Source: Actinomycetes bacterium (GTDB taxonomy: Bacteria; Actinomycetota; Acidimicrobiia; Acidimicrobiales; RAAP-2). From it: a stretch of DNA of 64,000 bases. How positions within the stretch are numbered: position 1 is the first letter of the stretch; each line of letters opens with the position of its first letter. The stretch covers positions 1 through 64,000 of the forward strand of contig JAJYVS010000007.1 in assembly GCA_021791895.1 (NCBI GenBank), given 5' to 3'. The translations under genes were made by a program, and so were the position numbers. The notes beneath the pieces are model-generated. The model made no database searches, was not told where the DNA came from, and worked only from the letters and a program-made list of their open reading frames with translations. Shown in pieces: positions 15,931 through 23,890 of the stretch.

Positions 15931-16593
15931 GTCTTGGAGGTCGCGTCGGCGGGGCTCGTAACCGCGATGCAAGGCGAGCTGGACGTCGGTGCTGAGGCAC
16001 GGGACGATCCGCCCGCCGAGGGACCCCCAGCCGAAGCAGTCCGAGCCCAGGGTCGGCGTGAGGTCGGGTTCGGCCCCAGGGCCTTCGATCGTCACCGGGT
16101 GGACATCGATGTGGCGGCCGAGCGCGTCGCGATACACCGAGCTGCGGGACAGGCCGGCCTCGGGGACCTCGAACTGCGCGTAGGGCTCGAAGCCGAGCGA
16201 CGCGAGGCAGGCCGCGACGGCCTCTTCGTCCTCGATGCGGACGACCAGGTCGAGGTCGTGGTGCCAGCGGGTCTGCCGACCGACCAGCGCGTCGACCCCC
16301 CAGCCCCCGGTCAACCAGACCGCCAGCCCGGACGTCTCGAAGTGCTCGACGAGCCTGAGCACCTGTTCGGATCGCACCCCCACCACCCGCCGCTTGAGGC
16401 GCCGGACGAACCGCACCCGTTCGAACGCCCGGCGCAGGACGCCCGGCACGGAACGGTAGATCCGCCAAGCGGACGCCCCCGACCGTTTCGACGGGCACGC
16501 CGGGCCACCGGTCGTCGCCGGTCGGTCGGCCTTCGCCCCGGGGAGCGGGCCGGGACCGACGACGGCGTCGGAGCGAGGATCGACCGAGGTCAC
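15889..16593 (-). CDS. Nucleotidyltransferase (aminoglycoside-nucleotidyltransferase-like fold)
   Basis: A 234-residue protein whose C-terminal 170 residues match the AadB/LinA-type nucleotidyltransferase fold. WLTGGWGVDALVGRQTRWHH is followed directly by DLDLVV, giving the Gly-Gly and DxD metal ligands that bind NTP. Residues 1-60 are Arg-rich and poorly conserved. It would transfer an NMP to a hydroxyl group of a small molecule, sugar or protein. GTG 16593 overlaps the stop of the upstream alpha/beta hydrolase gene (GTGA), making it the last gene of the carrier-protein operon. An antibiotic-resistance role is possible, but context favours a biosynthetic or sugar-activating job. Confidence 0.78.
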   Translation of the reverse strand: MTSVDPRSDAVVGPGPLPGAKADRPATTGGPACPSKRSGASAWRIYRSVPGVLRRAFERVRFVRRLKRRVVGVRSEQVLRLVEHFETSGLAVWLTGGWGVDALVGRQTRWHHDLDLVVRIEDEEAVAACLASLGFEPYAQFEVPEAGLSRSSVYRDALGRHIDVHPVTIEGPGAEPDLTPTLGSDCFGWGSLGGRIVPCLSTDVQLALHRGYEPRRRDLQDLATLQDIAPSEPR

Positions 16594-18359
16594 CGGCCCA
16601 CCGCCTCGCTCGGGCCGTGAACCGGTGCCCCAGCGTCGTTCGCCGCCGGCGGATCGGCCAAGAAGAGCACCTTCTCTAGGTGCTCGGTCATCCTCGATGC
16701 GACGTCGGCACGCTGCCAGGCCGGGACCAGCGCGTGGTCGAGACCCTCGATCACCTCGATCTGGACGCGGTCCCCGTCCGAAGTGGCCAGGGTGTCGTAG
16801 GCCTCCACCCCGAAGGAGCGGGCCTCGTTGACCCCGCAGAGGATCAGGACGTCGACCGCCTCGGCACGGAGCCGGTCGAGCCACTCGGCGGGATTGCGCC
16901 GACGGTGGAGCAGGTGGGCTACCCGCCAGACGGCCTTGCTCAGCTGCCGACGGACCGGTTCGACCGCGAGCAGGCGGTAGGCGCCGACGAAGGAGCCCAC
17001 CGGCCAGCAGATCCGCCGTCTCGGGTCCATCGGTCCGTGGGCGAGTTCGGGGGGGGTGAAGTGCAGGATCGGGTTGATCGCGCAGACCGCGCGCAGGGGT
17101 CGAGCCAGCGCCGCCTCGAGGGCCTGGTAGCCCCCCGAGCACAGGCCGACCACGGCGACGTCGGCTGGGTCGGCGCAGAGGGCCCGGCGGGCGTCCTCGA
17201 CGTCGTCGAAGTTCTCCGGTGCCCGGATCACCTGGGGAGCCTGGCCCGGGCGGGTGGGGCTGTCGCCCAGGCCGCTCTCGTCGAAGCGGACACAACGGAC
17301 CCCCATCGACGCCCAACGTCGGGCCAGGTCGACCCACAGCCGGCTCGGTCCGACGTGGCTGTTATTCCCACTGTTGAGCATGAGGACGGTGGTCGAGACC
17401 CTGGGATCGTCGGGGTCGGTGACGATCCCGAACAGGCCCGCCGGGCCGATCCGCACCGTCTGCTCGGTGACGCTCGTCCCGGCCGCACCGATCCGGGCCG
17501 ACTCGCGCCGGGGCACCACGACCGGGCCCACCGGCCCGGGGTTGGGCGTCGCCAGCCACGAGACGATGTGCCCCATGGTTTCCATCGGGATCTCCCGTTC
17601 CGCCAGGTCCACGTCCAAGAGCCGCTCCTGGCCCAGAGCCGGCCCCTCGGTGATCTCGGCCCCGAGCGCGCCGGCCAGGTCGACCTGGGGCTGCCGGCCA
17701 GGCCTGGTCAGGAGCAGGACCCGGGCCGGCGGGTGTCGGACCTCGGGGATCTCGAGCGAACTGAGCTCCGCCGCCGTCGGGGCGTCGAGCACCATGCCGG
17801 GGAGTTCGACGATGCCCTCCGCGACCGGGTGGTCGTCGAGCGCCAGCCTGTGGAGCGCCGACTGCTCACGGAGGAAGGCCCGGGGCGAGGAGCAAGGATC
17901 CCACAGCACCACCCCGTCGATCGATCCTGTCCCGGCGGTCGCTACCGCGGCCAGGAGGGCTCCCATCCGCATCCCAACGAGCGACACCGAAGGACAGCCC
18001 GATCCCCGGGCCAGCTCGACGGCAGCGGAGATGCTGGCGAGCCAGGCCGCCACCCGAGCAGGGTCGCCGTCCTCACCGGCTGAGTCCCCGGTGCCGTCGT
18101 AGTCGAACCGCACCGCCAGCATGCCGGCCGCCGCGAGGTGCTCGGCCAGCAGTCGGTAGGCGTAATGGGCGTTGGTCCACTCTCGGGCGAGTGGCGGACA
18201 GAGGACCACCGCCCCGATCGCCCGGCCGTCAGCCGGGCGATGGACCCAGCCGAAGAGGGGCCGGTCGGTGGGGCCGAACCACAGCGTGCTCTCGGTCGTC
18301 GGCGTCTTCAGGTCGTCCCGATGCCCAGCGGCGCGCTCGGGCGCGTGCACGAGGCTCAC
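16590..18359 (-). CDS. Tandem alpha/beta hydrolase (exosortase-system-like), first half lacks nucleophile
   Basis: A 589-residue protein made of two alpha/beta-hydrolase domains (about 20-265 and 300-575). Both resemble the serine-hydrolase family found beside exosortase/polysaccharide loci (PPLAREWTNAHYAYRLLAEHL; VRFDYDGTGDS). The first nucleophile elbow reads GMRMG (129-133), with Arg where Ser or Cys should be, so this half is probably not catalytic. The second reads GLCSG (405-409), leaving Cys407 as nucleophile, with a DHALVPAW histidine segment near the end. It could release or transfer an acyl or aminoacyl group from the neighbouring carrier protein. GTG 18359 overlaps the ligase stop (GTGA). 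Confidence 0.8.
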   Translation of the reverse strand: MSLVHAPERAAGHRDDLKTPTTESTLWFGPTDRPLFGWVHRPADGRAIGAVVLCPPLAREWTNAHYAYRLLAEHLAAAGMLAVRFDYDGTGDSAGEDGDPARVAAWLASISAAVELARGSGCPSVSLVGMRMGALLAAVATAGTGSIDGVVLWDPCSSPRAFLREQSALHRLALDDHPVAEGIVELPGMVLDAPTAAELSSLEIPEVRHPPARVLLLTRPGRQPQVDLAGALGAEITEGPALGQERLLDVDLAEREIPMETMGHIVSWLATPNPGPVGPVVVPRRESARIGAAGTSVTEQTVRIGPAGLFGIVTDPDDPRVSTTVLMLNSGNNSHVGPSRLWVDLARRWASMGVRCVRFDESGLGDSPTRPGQAPQVIRAPENFDDVEDARRALCADPADVAVVGLCSGGYQALEAALARPLRAVCAINPILHFTPPELAHGPMDPRRRICWPVGSFVGAYRLLAVEPVRRQLSKAVWRVAHLLHRRRNPAEWLDRLRAEAVDVLILCGVNEARSFGVEAYDTLATSDGDRVQIEVIEGLDHALVPAWQRADVASRMTEHLEKVLFLADPPAANDAGAPVHGPSEAVGR

Positions 18360-19267
18360 CCGAACAGCTCCCTGCCGACGCGCTCGGGCCATTGGTCGGG
18401 GTCGAACCCGTGCGCGGCCAACAGCGCGATGGCGACCCGGTCGGTGCCGAACCCGAGGCAGGCGCTGTGGGCGACGTCGCCGTCGGCGGTCTCGATGTGG
18501 AACGGCAGGCCGAAGTGATCGCGGTGGTAATTGGCCGACAGGAGGGCCGTCGGATCGGCACCGGGCACGATCGGGGCCACCCCCTCGTACTTCAGGCCCT
18601 CGTCCTTCTGCTCCGCTGCCATCGCGGCGCCGAGCCTCCCGAAGAACGGGTCGTTGGCCGGGACCGCGCTGACCTCGAGCCCGAGCTCGGTCAGGAGTCC
18701 CAACCCGATCTTGAGTGCCTGGTCGCGATGACGTTGGGCCGTCTTGGGTTCCCCGATGTAGACGATCTCGTGCATGCGGAACGTCTGCTGACGGACCGGG
18801 TCCAAGCTCGGCTCGTGCCGGTAGCAGGACCCAGTGACCTCGAAGCGCACGCCACCCTCGGGCAGACGACCGGTGCACATGGGGTAGAGGTGGTGGCAGA
18901 GCGCCGGCACCAGCATCACTTCTGCTGGTTGGAGCAACGTCGAGTAGTCCACGTCGTGCTCGAGCCGGCGGATCAGCTCGGCGTGCTCCCGGTCGGATCC
19001 CTCGAAGACGTGAATGGACCCCATGAGATCGGGGAAGGCGCGCAGGTAGCCAGTCGAGTCGAAGGTGCGCCGGGCCATGACCGGAGGGAGATGGAGCGCG
19101 GTGGCGCCGAGGCGCTCTCCCCATCGGCGAACCTTGGCGTCAAAGGCGCGCACGATCCGCTCGTAGGTCTCGGAGCGGCCGTAGACGCCGTCGACCCCGG
19201 TCGGGAACAAAAGGCCCTCGTCGAACAGCCGCTTTCGCAGGTCCTGGCGGAGGTCGATGGCGTTCAC
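18356..19267 (-). CDS. Amino acid:[carrier protein] ligase (class II aaRS-like)
   Basis: A 303-residue homologue of the catalytic core of atypical seryl-tRNA synthetase with no tRNA-binding arm. It has class II motif 2 (VTGSCYRHEPSLDPVRQQ, then FRMHE) and motif 3 (ACLGFGTDRVAIALL). Candidate zinc-ligand cysteines lie in LYPMCTG and SACLGFG. In known members (the Bradyrhizobium type) the enzyme activates a small amino acid such as glycine or alanine with ATP and loads it onto the phosphopantetheine arm of a dedicated carrier protein. The carrier gene lies 52 bp upstream in the same operon. GTG 19267 was taken as start because no in-frame alternative fits; an out-of-frame ATGA overlap exists at 19320-19323. 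The loaded amino acid cannot be read by eye. Confidence 0.85.
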   Translation of the reverse strand: MNAIDLRQDLRKRLFDEGLLFPTGVDGVYGRSETYERIVRAFDAKVRRWGERLGATALHLPPVMARRTFDSTGYLRAFPDLMGSIHVFEGSDREHAELIRRLEHDVDYSTLLQPAEVMLVPALCHHLYPMCTGRLPEGGVRFEVTGSCYRHEPSLDPVRQQTFRMHEIVYIGEPKTAQRHRDQALKIGLGLLTELGLEVSAVPANDPFFGRLGAAMAAEQKDEGLKYEGVAPIVPGADPTALLSANYHRDHFGLPFHIETADGDVAHSACLGFGTDRVAIALLAAHGFDPDQWPERVGRELFG

Positions 19268-19319
19268 GGCGAACCTGGCCGTTGCCGGCTCACGGCGAAG
19301 AAGTCGGCCCGGGTCCGGC

Positions 19320-19583
19320 TCATGCCGCGACCCCGCCGAGCTCGAGCAGGGCGTGCTCGATGGATGTCACCGATTGGAAGGTCGACTTGCGGATGAGGGC
19401 CTCGGGGAACTCGACCTCAAAGGTCTCCTCGAGAGCGAGCATGAGGCTGACGCTGGCGTGCGAAGTCATGCCGGCCTGGAACAGATCGCTATCGTCGCCC
19501 AGCTCCTCGATCGGCACCGAGAGGCGGGCGTGCTCGGACACCACCGTTCGAATCTGTTCCTTCACGATCAGCTCCTGGTTCAC
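19320..19583 (-). CDS. Aminoacyl carrier protein (ACP-like)
   Basis: An 87-residue acyl-carrier-like protein. The phosphopantetheine attachment Ser lies in DLFQAGMTSHASVSLMLALE, at the start of helix 2, and matches the pattern of amino-acid carrier proteins that partner with aaRS-like ligases. GTG 19583 overlaps the stop of the AcpS gene (GTGA). This start is preferred over an ATG 36 bp further upstream because every neighbouring junction in this operon uses the same GTGA overlap. It is the expected substrate of both AcpS (upstream) and the ligase (downstream). Confidence 0.85.
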   Translation of the reverse strand: MNQELIVKEQIRTVVSEHARLSVPIEELGDDSDLFQAGMTSHASVSLMLALEETFEVEFPEALIRKSTFQSVTSIEHALLELGGVAA

Positions 19584-20011
19584 GAGTCGCGGGACTCCAT
19601 TGTCATTGGTCGGTGCCATCCGTACGCGGACCCGCTCACCACGACTGCGGCCGCCATGCCCGCTTCATGGGCCATGCTTAGGGAGAACGGACCGAGGCCC
19701 TGCTCGAGCGCGAGTCGGGCGGCGGCACCGCGGAGCCGGAGCCGACAGACGCCGGTGGGGAGCCGGACCACCTCGATGGACCGCCACTCGGGACGTCTTC
19801 GGGTCCGACCGAGCAGCTTGAGGGTCGCCTCCTTGGCCGCGAACCGGGCCGCCAGCGAGGCGGCCGCCACCGGGAGCGGCCCCTGGCAGCTCGAGATCTC
19901 GTGCTCGGTGAACACCCGATGCAAGTAGCGGTCGCCGAAGCGCTGGACGGACCGGACCACCCCGGCAATGTCCACGAAGTCCACCCCGACGGCGATCTCG
20001 GCGCTGGTCAC
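19580..20011 (-). CDS. Holo-ACP synthase (AcpS-type phosphopantetheinyl transferase)
   Basis: A 143-residue AcpS-type enzyme. The metal-binding motif VGVDFVDIAGV (about 8-18), FTEHEI and the RFAAKEATLKLLG motif with the catalytic Glu-Lys region are present. It transfers 4'-phosphopantetheine from CoA to a carrier-protein serine. GTG 20011 and the stop at 19580 both form GTGA overlaps with the flippase and ACP genes, so it is very likely dedicated to the adjacent carrier. The divergent Sfp-type enzyme at 23891 probably serves the NRPS carrier. About 20 residues beyond the usual end form a short tail. Confidence 0.88.
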   Translation of the reverse strand: MTSAEIAVGVDFVDIAGVVRSVQRFGDRYLHRVFTEHEISSCQGPLPVAAASLAARFAAKEATLKLLGRTRRRPEWRSIEVVRLPTGVCRLRLRGAAARLALEQGLGPFSLSMAHEAGMAAAVVVSGSAYGWHRPMTMESRDS

Positions 20012-22176
20012 GGGTGGGTCTCCAGACTCGGGAATCGACGGAAGACCGAACCGTTGACGCGCGAGAGCGCCTCCTTGCCGGCGAAGGGATTCCCGCCCCG
20101 GGCGAGCACGGCATCGAAGCCCGCCAGCCAGTGCCGCCGGGGGGTGCCGGCAGGGGGTTCGGCCCGACCGGTCAGGGCGTCGAGGGCGTGCAGCAAGAAC
20201 ACCTCGGTGTCGATGGCCTCGCCGCTCGCCACGCTGGTCGCCGAAGTGCGAACCGCAACCCCGTCGCCCAGAGGGAGCGCCCCCAGCATCTCGGCCACCC
20301 GAGACCGCAGCGTCTCCAGCTCGACTTCGTAGGGGAGGTGGACGAGGAGTCCGAGCAGTGCGGGGCCGAGGCGGGCGACGACGTCGTCGTCCCGGACGTA
20401 CTCGGACAGCCAGGCCGCGACCTGCTGGATCCGAGGGAATCCGCGTGGCCCGGGAGCCTCCGGCTCGGGAACCTCGACGAGGATGACGCCGACCGTCCCG
20501 GTCGCGGAGCGCAGCGTGGCGAGGGACCGCCCGAGACGGTCGGTGAACCCTCCCAGATTGGCGATCCCGGTGAGCGGGTCGGGTGCGAACAGCTCGCTGA
20601 GCCGGATCGTCCCGAGTACCGGGTCGGGCGCCGACGGCGCAGCCGTCCCTCCGAAAACCCCGGCACCGTTGCCTGCTGCGTCGCCCGTCCACTCGATTGC
20701 CGGCGAGCTCGTCTGACGGTCCTGGCGCGCCGCCGCCCAACGGAACAGGTTGACGAGCCGGACGATCTCTCGGCGCATGGGTGGCAGTGCCACGAGCGGC
20801 AGTCCCGCCAAGAGGAGCAGGGCCCACGGCATCGGGGCGACCGGGAACGCGATCACCGGCCCCAAGACCACCAACCACGGGATCACCTTTCGGTAGCTGA
20901 AGGCGAACATCTGGCGCATCACGACGTGCAGGTACCCAAGGGCGCCCAGCGCGCCGAGCGACGCCCAGCCGAACCCGTCGAGGCCGGTCAGCCGAACGAG
21001 GGCCGTCGCGCTCACGCCGAGCACGAGGACGCGGAGGGCGACGGTGGTCGCGACGACGAGGTTGCGGCCCCGGCTGTAGAGGAACGTCGACTGGACGAGG
21101 CCCGAGGCGCCGACCGTGGCGGCCAACGCCAGCAGACCGTAGACCGGGAGCCCCCGGACCCACTGCGGACCGAAGACGACCGGCACGATCCAGCGCGCGC
21201 ACACGCTGAAGCAGGCGAAGGGGATCCCAAGCGAGAGCAGCTGGAGCAGCGACCCTTCCTCGATCGAGTAGCGCAACCGCTTCTCGTCTCGGTTCGGGAC
21301 CCTCGACATGGCCACGAGCCCGAGGCGAAAGGCGCTGCGCTTGGCGAAGCCGAGCGTGTCGACCAGCCTCTGGGCAAAGGCCACGTAGCCGACCCCGGCG
21401 GCGCCCAGGAACGTGCCGACGACGAGGGGGTTGACCAGGTCGCCGGCCCGCCGGAGCCAGTCCGAGCTCGAGAACCCGAGTCCGTGCCGGAAGAACTCCC
21501 GAACCGCCTCCCAGGACCAGTCCCATCGGTAGCGCAGCCTCGAGGCGATCCAGGTCGCCACGAACAACCAGCCCTGCCAGGCGAAGAACCCGGCGACCAG
21601 GGACCACTCCCGATGGTGGGTCAGCGCCAGCGGGATGGCGGTCGCGTACAGGATGACGTCGCCGACGAGCTCGATCATCCCCATGGTCCGGTAGTCGAAG
21701 CGTCGCTCGATCGCCGCCTGGGCCGGGGCCCACAGCACGTTGAGGGGGATGCACAGGAGCAGCACGCGCAGGGGCTCCAGCACGCCGATCGGTCGGAGCA
21801 GGCCGCCGACCGCCAAGGTGAGCGCTTCGCCGACGGCGGTGACCACCACAGACGTCACCAACAGCAGGCTGAAGGCCTGGTCGTAGTGCCGCGCCTCGAT
21901 GGCCGTGCCGAGCCGGATCAGATAGACCTCGAGGCCCATCTGGGCGAAGGACGCCATGAAGAGCGCGAAGGCCGAGGCCGCCGTGTAGATCCCGAACGCA
22001 CTAGGGCCGATCAGCCTGATCACCACGACCACGCCAATCAGGCGCAGCAGCATGCCGACGGCCTCGCGACCGATCAGATACCCGCCACCGCGGATGGCCA
22101 GCTGACCGAGTGAGGGACCCGTGGTCCGCCTGTCTGGGGCGCTTTCAACCGCTAGCGGCCCGGAAGCAGTGTCCAT
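20008..22176 (-). CDS. Wzx-like polysaccharide flippase fused to degenerate GGDEF domain
   Basis: A 722-residue protein. Residues about 25-470 are a polysaccharide/lipid-linked oligosaccharide flippase of the MOP superfamily with many transmembrane helices (start RGGGYLIGREAVGMLLRLIG). After a linker, residues 530-650 form a GGDEF-like domain: the entry motif DPLTGIANLGGFTDRL is kept, but the catalytic loop reads VVARLGPALLG instead of GGDEF. It should not make c-di-GMP and may bind nucleotide or partners as a regulatory domain. A close paralogue of this domain lies in the next upstream gene. ATG 22176; the stop overlaps the AcpS start. Fusing a flippase to a signalling domain is unusual. Confidence 0.85.
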   Translation of the reverse strand: MDTASGPLAVESAPDRRTTGPSLGQLAIRGGGYLIGREAVGMLLRLIGVVVVIRLIGPSAFGIYTAASAFALFMASFAQMGLEVYLIRLGTAIEARHYDQAFSLLLVTSVVVTAVGEALTLAVGGLLRPIGVLEPLRVLLLCIPLNVLWAPAQAAIERRFDYRTMGMIELVGDVILYATAIPLALTHHREWSLVAGFFAWQGWLFVATWIASRLRYRWDWSWEAVREFFRHGLGFSSSDWLRRAGDLVNPLVVGTFLGAAGVGYVAFAQRLVDTLGFAKRSAFRLGLVAMSRVPNRDEKRLRYSIEEGSLLQLLSLGIPFACFSVCARWIVPVVFGPQWVRGLPVYGLLALAATVGASGLVQSTFLYSRGRNLVVATTVALRVLVLGVSATALVRLTGLDGFGWASLGALGALGYLHVVMRQMFAFSYRKVIPWLVVLGPVIAFPVAPMPWALLLLAGLPLVALPPMRREIVRLVNLFRWAAARQDRQTSSPAIEWTGDAAGNGAGVFGGTAAPSAPDPVLGTIRLSELFAPDPLTGIANLGGFTDRLGRSLATLRSATGTVGVILVEVPEPEAPGPRGFPRIQQVAAWLSEYVRDDDVVARLGPALLGLLVHLPYEVELETLRSRVAEMLGALPLGDGVAVRTSATSVASGEAIDTEVFLLHALDALTGRAEPPAGTPRRHWLAGFDAVLARGGNPFAGKEALSRVNGSVFRRFPSLETHP

Positions 22177-22209
22177 CTCATCGCTCGCTTCCCTGGCGCG
22201 AGCCCGAGG

Positions 22210-23691
22210 TCATTGTCCGGGCAGCTCGTCTGCTGCTCGGCGCAGAAGCGACTCCGCGGTCTCGGTGCTCCCGGCCTCGGCCGTCGCCATGGCCGAGCGC
22301 GCTCGCAGGCCACCGGTCGACGAGTCGACGCCCGCCGTCAGGGCGTCGACGGTGCGCGTCCGGATCACCTCGAGTTCGATGGAGCCGGGCCGCAGGTCGG
22401 CCATGATCGCGAACAGGTTCGGCCCGATGCGGGCCACGAGGTCTCGGTCGCGGAGATGGTTGGTAAGCCGCCCTGAGACCGTCATAAGGGCCGAGGGTCC
22501 GAGCTCGTGCACCGGGTCAGTCGGCGAGACCTCGATGAGGATCAGCCCCACCGTCCCCTCGTTGTTCGCCACGTGAGTGAGCGAGCTGCTGAGCCGACCG
22601 ACCAGCGTGGTCAGACTGGCCAGCCCGGTGTCAGGATCCGGCGCCAAGAGGGCGTCGAGTCCGCTCGCGCCCGAGGCGATGGTGCTCGGCTGGGGCTCGG
22701 CAACCGAAGGTTCGGCAACCGAGGGTTCGGCAACCGAGGGTTCGGCAACCGAGGGTTCGGCAACCGAGGGTTCGGTCCGTGCCTCCGTCGACCACGTTTC
22801 CTCGGCCGGAGGTCCGGCCTCGGTATCCATGTCGGTCGGCGGAGCGACCGCCGGCTCTGGCGCCGGCATGACGACCTCGGGCTGAGGGACCGTCGCCGGG
22901 GTCACCGCCTCGACCCATTCGATCTGGTCGAGGCCGAGGAACTCCCAGTCGTCGACTCGGCTGGCGCCCTGCACGGGCTGACCCCAGGCGATGCCGTCGT
23001 CGAGCGCGTCGGCGGCTTGGTCGAGCGGGTGCTCGTCGTCGACCTGCTCGAAGAAGGCTTCGAGGTCGACGTCGGGCTGCGATGGAGGTACATCTGCCGT
23101 GGCCCATCCTTCGACGAGCGGCTCCGAAGGGCTGAGGGTCCAGGCCGACTCGGTCGGCTCGACCGGTGCCGGCTCTGGCTCGGCGCTCGGCCGCGGATCG
23201 AAGGAGAGCGAGCCCTCGAGCACCCGCTGGCGCGCCCGCAGGTAGGAGGTCAGCCGGGTGGCCAGGTTCGCGAGGAGGTTCAGCTGGTCCTGCTCGAAGT
23301 GGCCGGCCGGAGGCTCGGCCACGCAGAGCAGGCCCCAGGGGTGCTCGGGGGCGTCGGTGTCGCTGAGCGGTGCGACCGCCAGCTTGATGTGGTGGCCTTG
23401 TCCGGTCCACATGCTCCTCAGGACCCGGCCGCTGCGGACGAGCACCGTTCCGCCGGTCAGGTGTGGGTCCTCCCAGGTCTGCCGGACGAGCTCGTCGATC
23501 GACTCGACCGTCCAGGTCGGATCGGCCGTCAGCGTGGGGAAGGTGGCGATGGCGAACCCGCCGTCGGCCTTGCGCAGCGCGGCGAAGGCCAGCGAGCCGC
23601 CGCATTGGGTCTTGGCCATCCGGAGCAGGTGACCGACACCTCCATGAGCTCCGTTGGCGCTTCCCTGGTCGTCGGTCATCATCGTCGACAC
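22210..23691 (-). CDS. GAF-like plus degenerate GGDEF protein with repeat linker
   Basis: A 493-residue cytoplasmic signalling-type protein. Residues 20-160 have a GAF-like pattern (ending GLLCVAEPPAGHFEQDQLNLLANLA). A long acidic Pro/Glu-rich linker contains five near-identical PSVAE repeats. Residues 345-490 are a GGDEF-like domain (DPDTGLASLTTLVGRL) whose signature is lost (ARIGPNLFAI), so cyclase activity is not expected. The domain is clearly similar to the one fused to the flippase 33 bp downstream. GTG 23691 has AGGAGG seven bases upstream. It is the first gene of the minus-strand operon running to the nucleotidyltransferase, and may sense a signal and control export. Confidence 0.78.
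   Translation of the reverse strand: MSTMMTDDQGSANGAHGGVGHLLRMAKTQCGGSLAFAALRKADGGFAIATFPTLTADPTWTVESIDELVRQTWEDPHLTGGTVLVRSGRVLRSMWTGQGHHIKLAVAPLSDTDAPEHPWGLLCVAEPPAGHFEQDQLNLLANLATRLTSYLRARQRVLEGSLSFDPRPSAEPEPAPVEPTESAWTLSPSEPLVEGWATADVPPSQPDVDLEAFFEQVDDEHPLDQAADALDDGIAWGQPVQGASRVDDWEFLGLDQIEWVEAVTPATVPQPEVVMPAPEPAVAPPTDMDTEAGPPAEETWSTEARTEPSVAEPSVAEPSVAEPSVAEPSVAEPQPSTIASGASGLDALLAPDPDTGLASLTTLVGRLSSSLTHVANNEGTVGLILIEVSPTDPVHELGPSALMTVSGRLTNHLRDRDLVARIGPNLFAIMADLRPGSIELEVIRTRTVDALTAGVDSSTGGLRARSAMATAEAGSTETAESLLRRAADELPGQ
22696..22770. repeat. Five tandem 15-bp repeats inside the GAF/GGDEF-like gene
   Basis: Five contiguous copies of a 15-bp unit (TTCGGCAACCGAGGG on the plus strand; four exact and the first with two changes) encode PSVAE repeats in the linker. 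Being in multiples of three, slippage would change linker length without breaking the frame. Confidence 0.9.
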
Positions 23692-23890
23692 GCCTTGTCC
23701 TCCTGGTCAGCGTTGAAAGAGCCGTTTGGACGGTCGATCCTCGGGGGGAGTTCGGTCGCCTCCGAGGCCGCTCGTCGCCAATAGCGTACGAAATCCGCGT
23801 CCCGGAACCGTCTACCCCTTGTCCCAGGCACGATTGAACCCCTTGCGTCCTCGCGATCTAAGAGTCCCTACATTGCCGAGCGGAGGAGCG

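Noticed and set aside
15889-16593. Antibiotic-resistance gene (aminoglycoside nucleotidyltransferase)
   Set aside because: The fold matches, but the operon context is biosynthetic and there is no mobile element next to it, so a resistance label is not supported.
22696-22770. Tandem repeats as a CRISPR array
   Set aside because: The units are contiguous 15-mers without spacers, in frame within a coding region.
9582-23828. Shared 11-mer CTTGTCCCAGG near 9582 and 23818
   Set aside because: Only two copies were noticed, in different surroundings, and in GC-rich DNA this can be chance. No binding-site claim is made.
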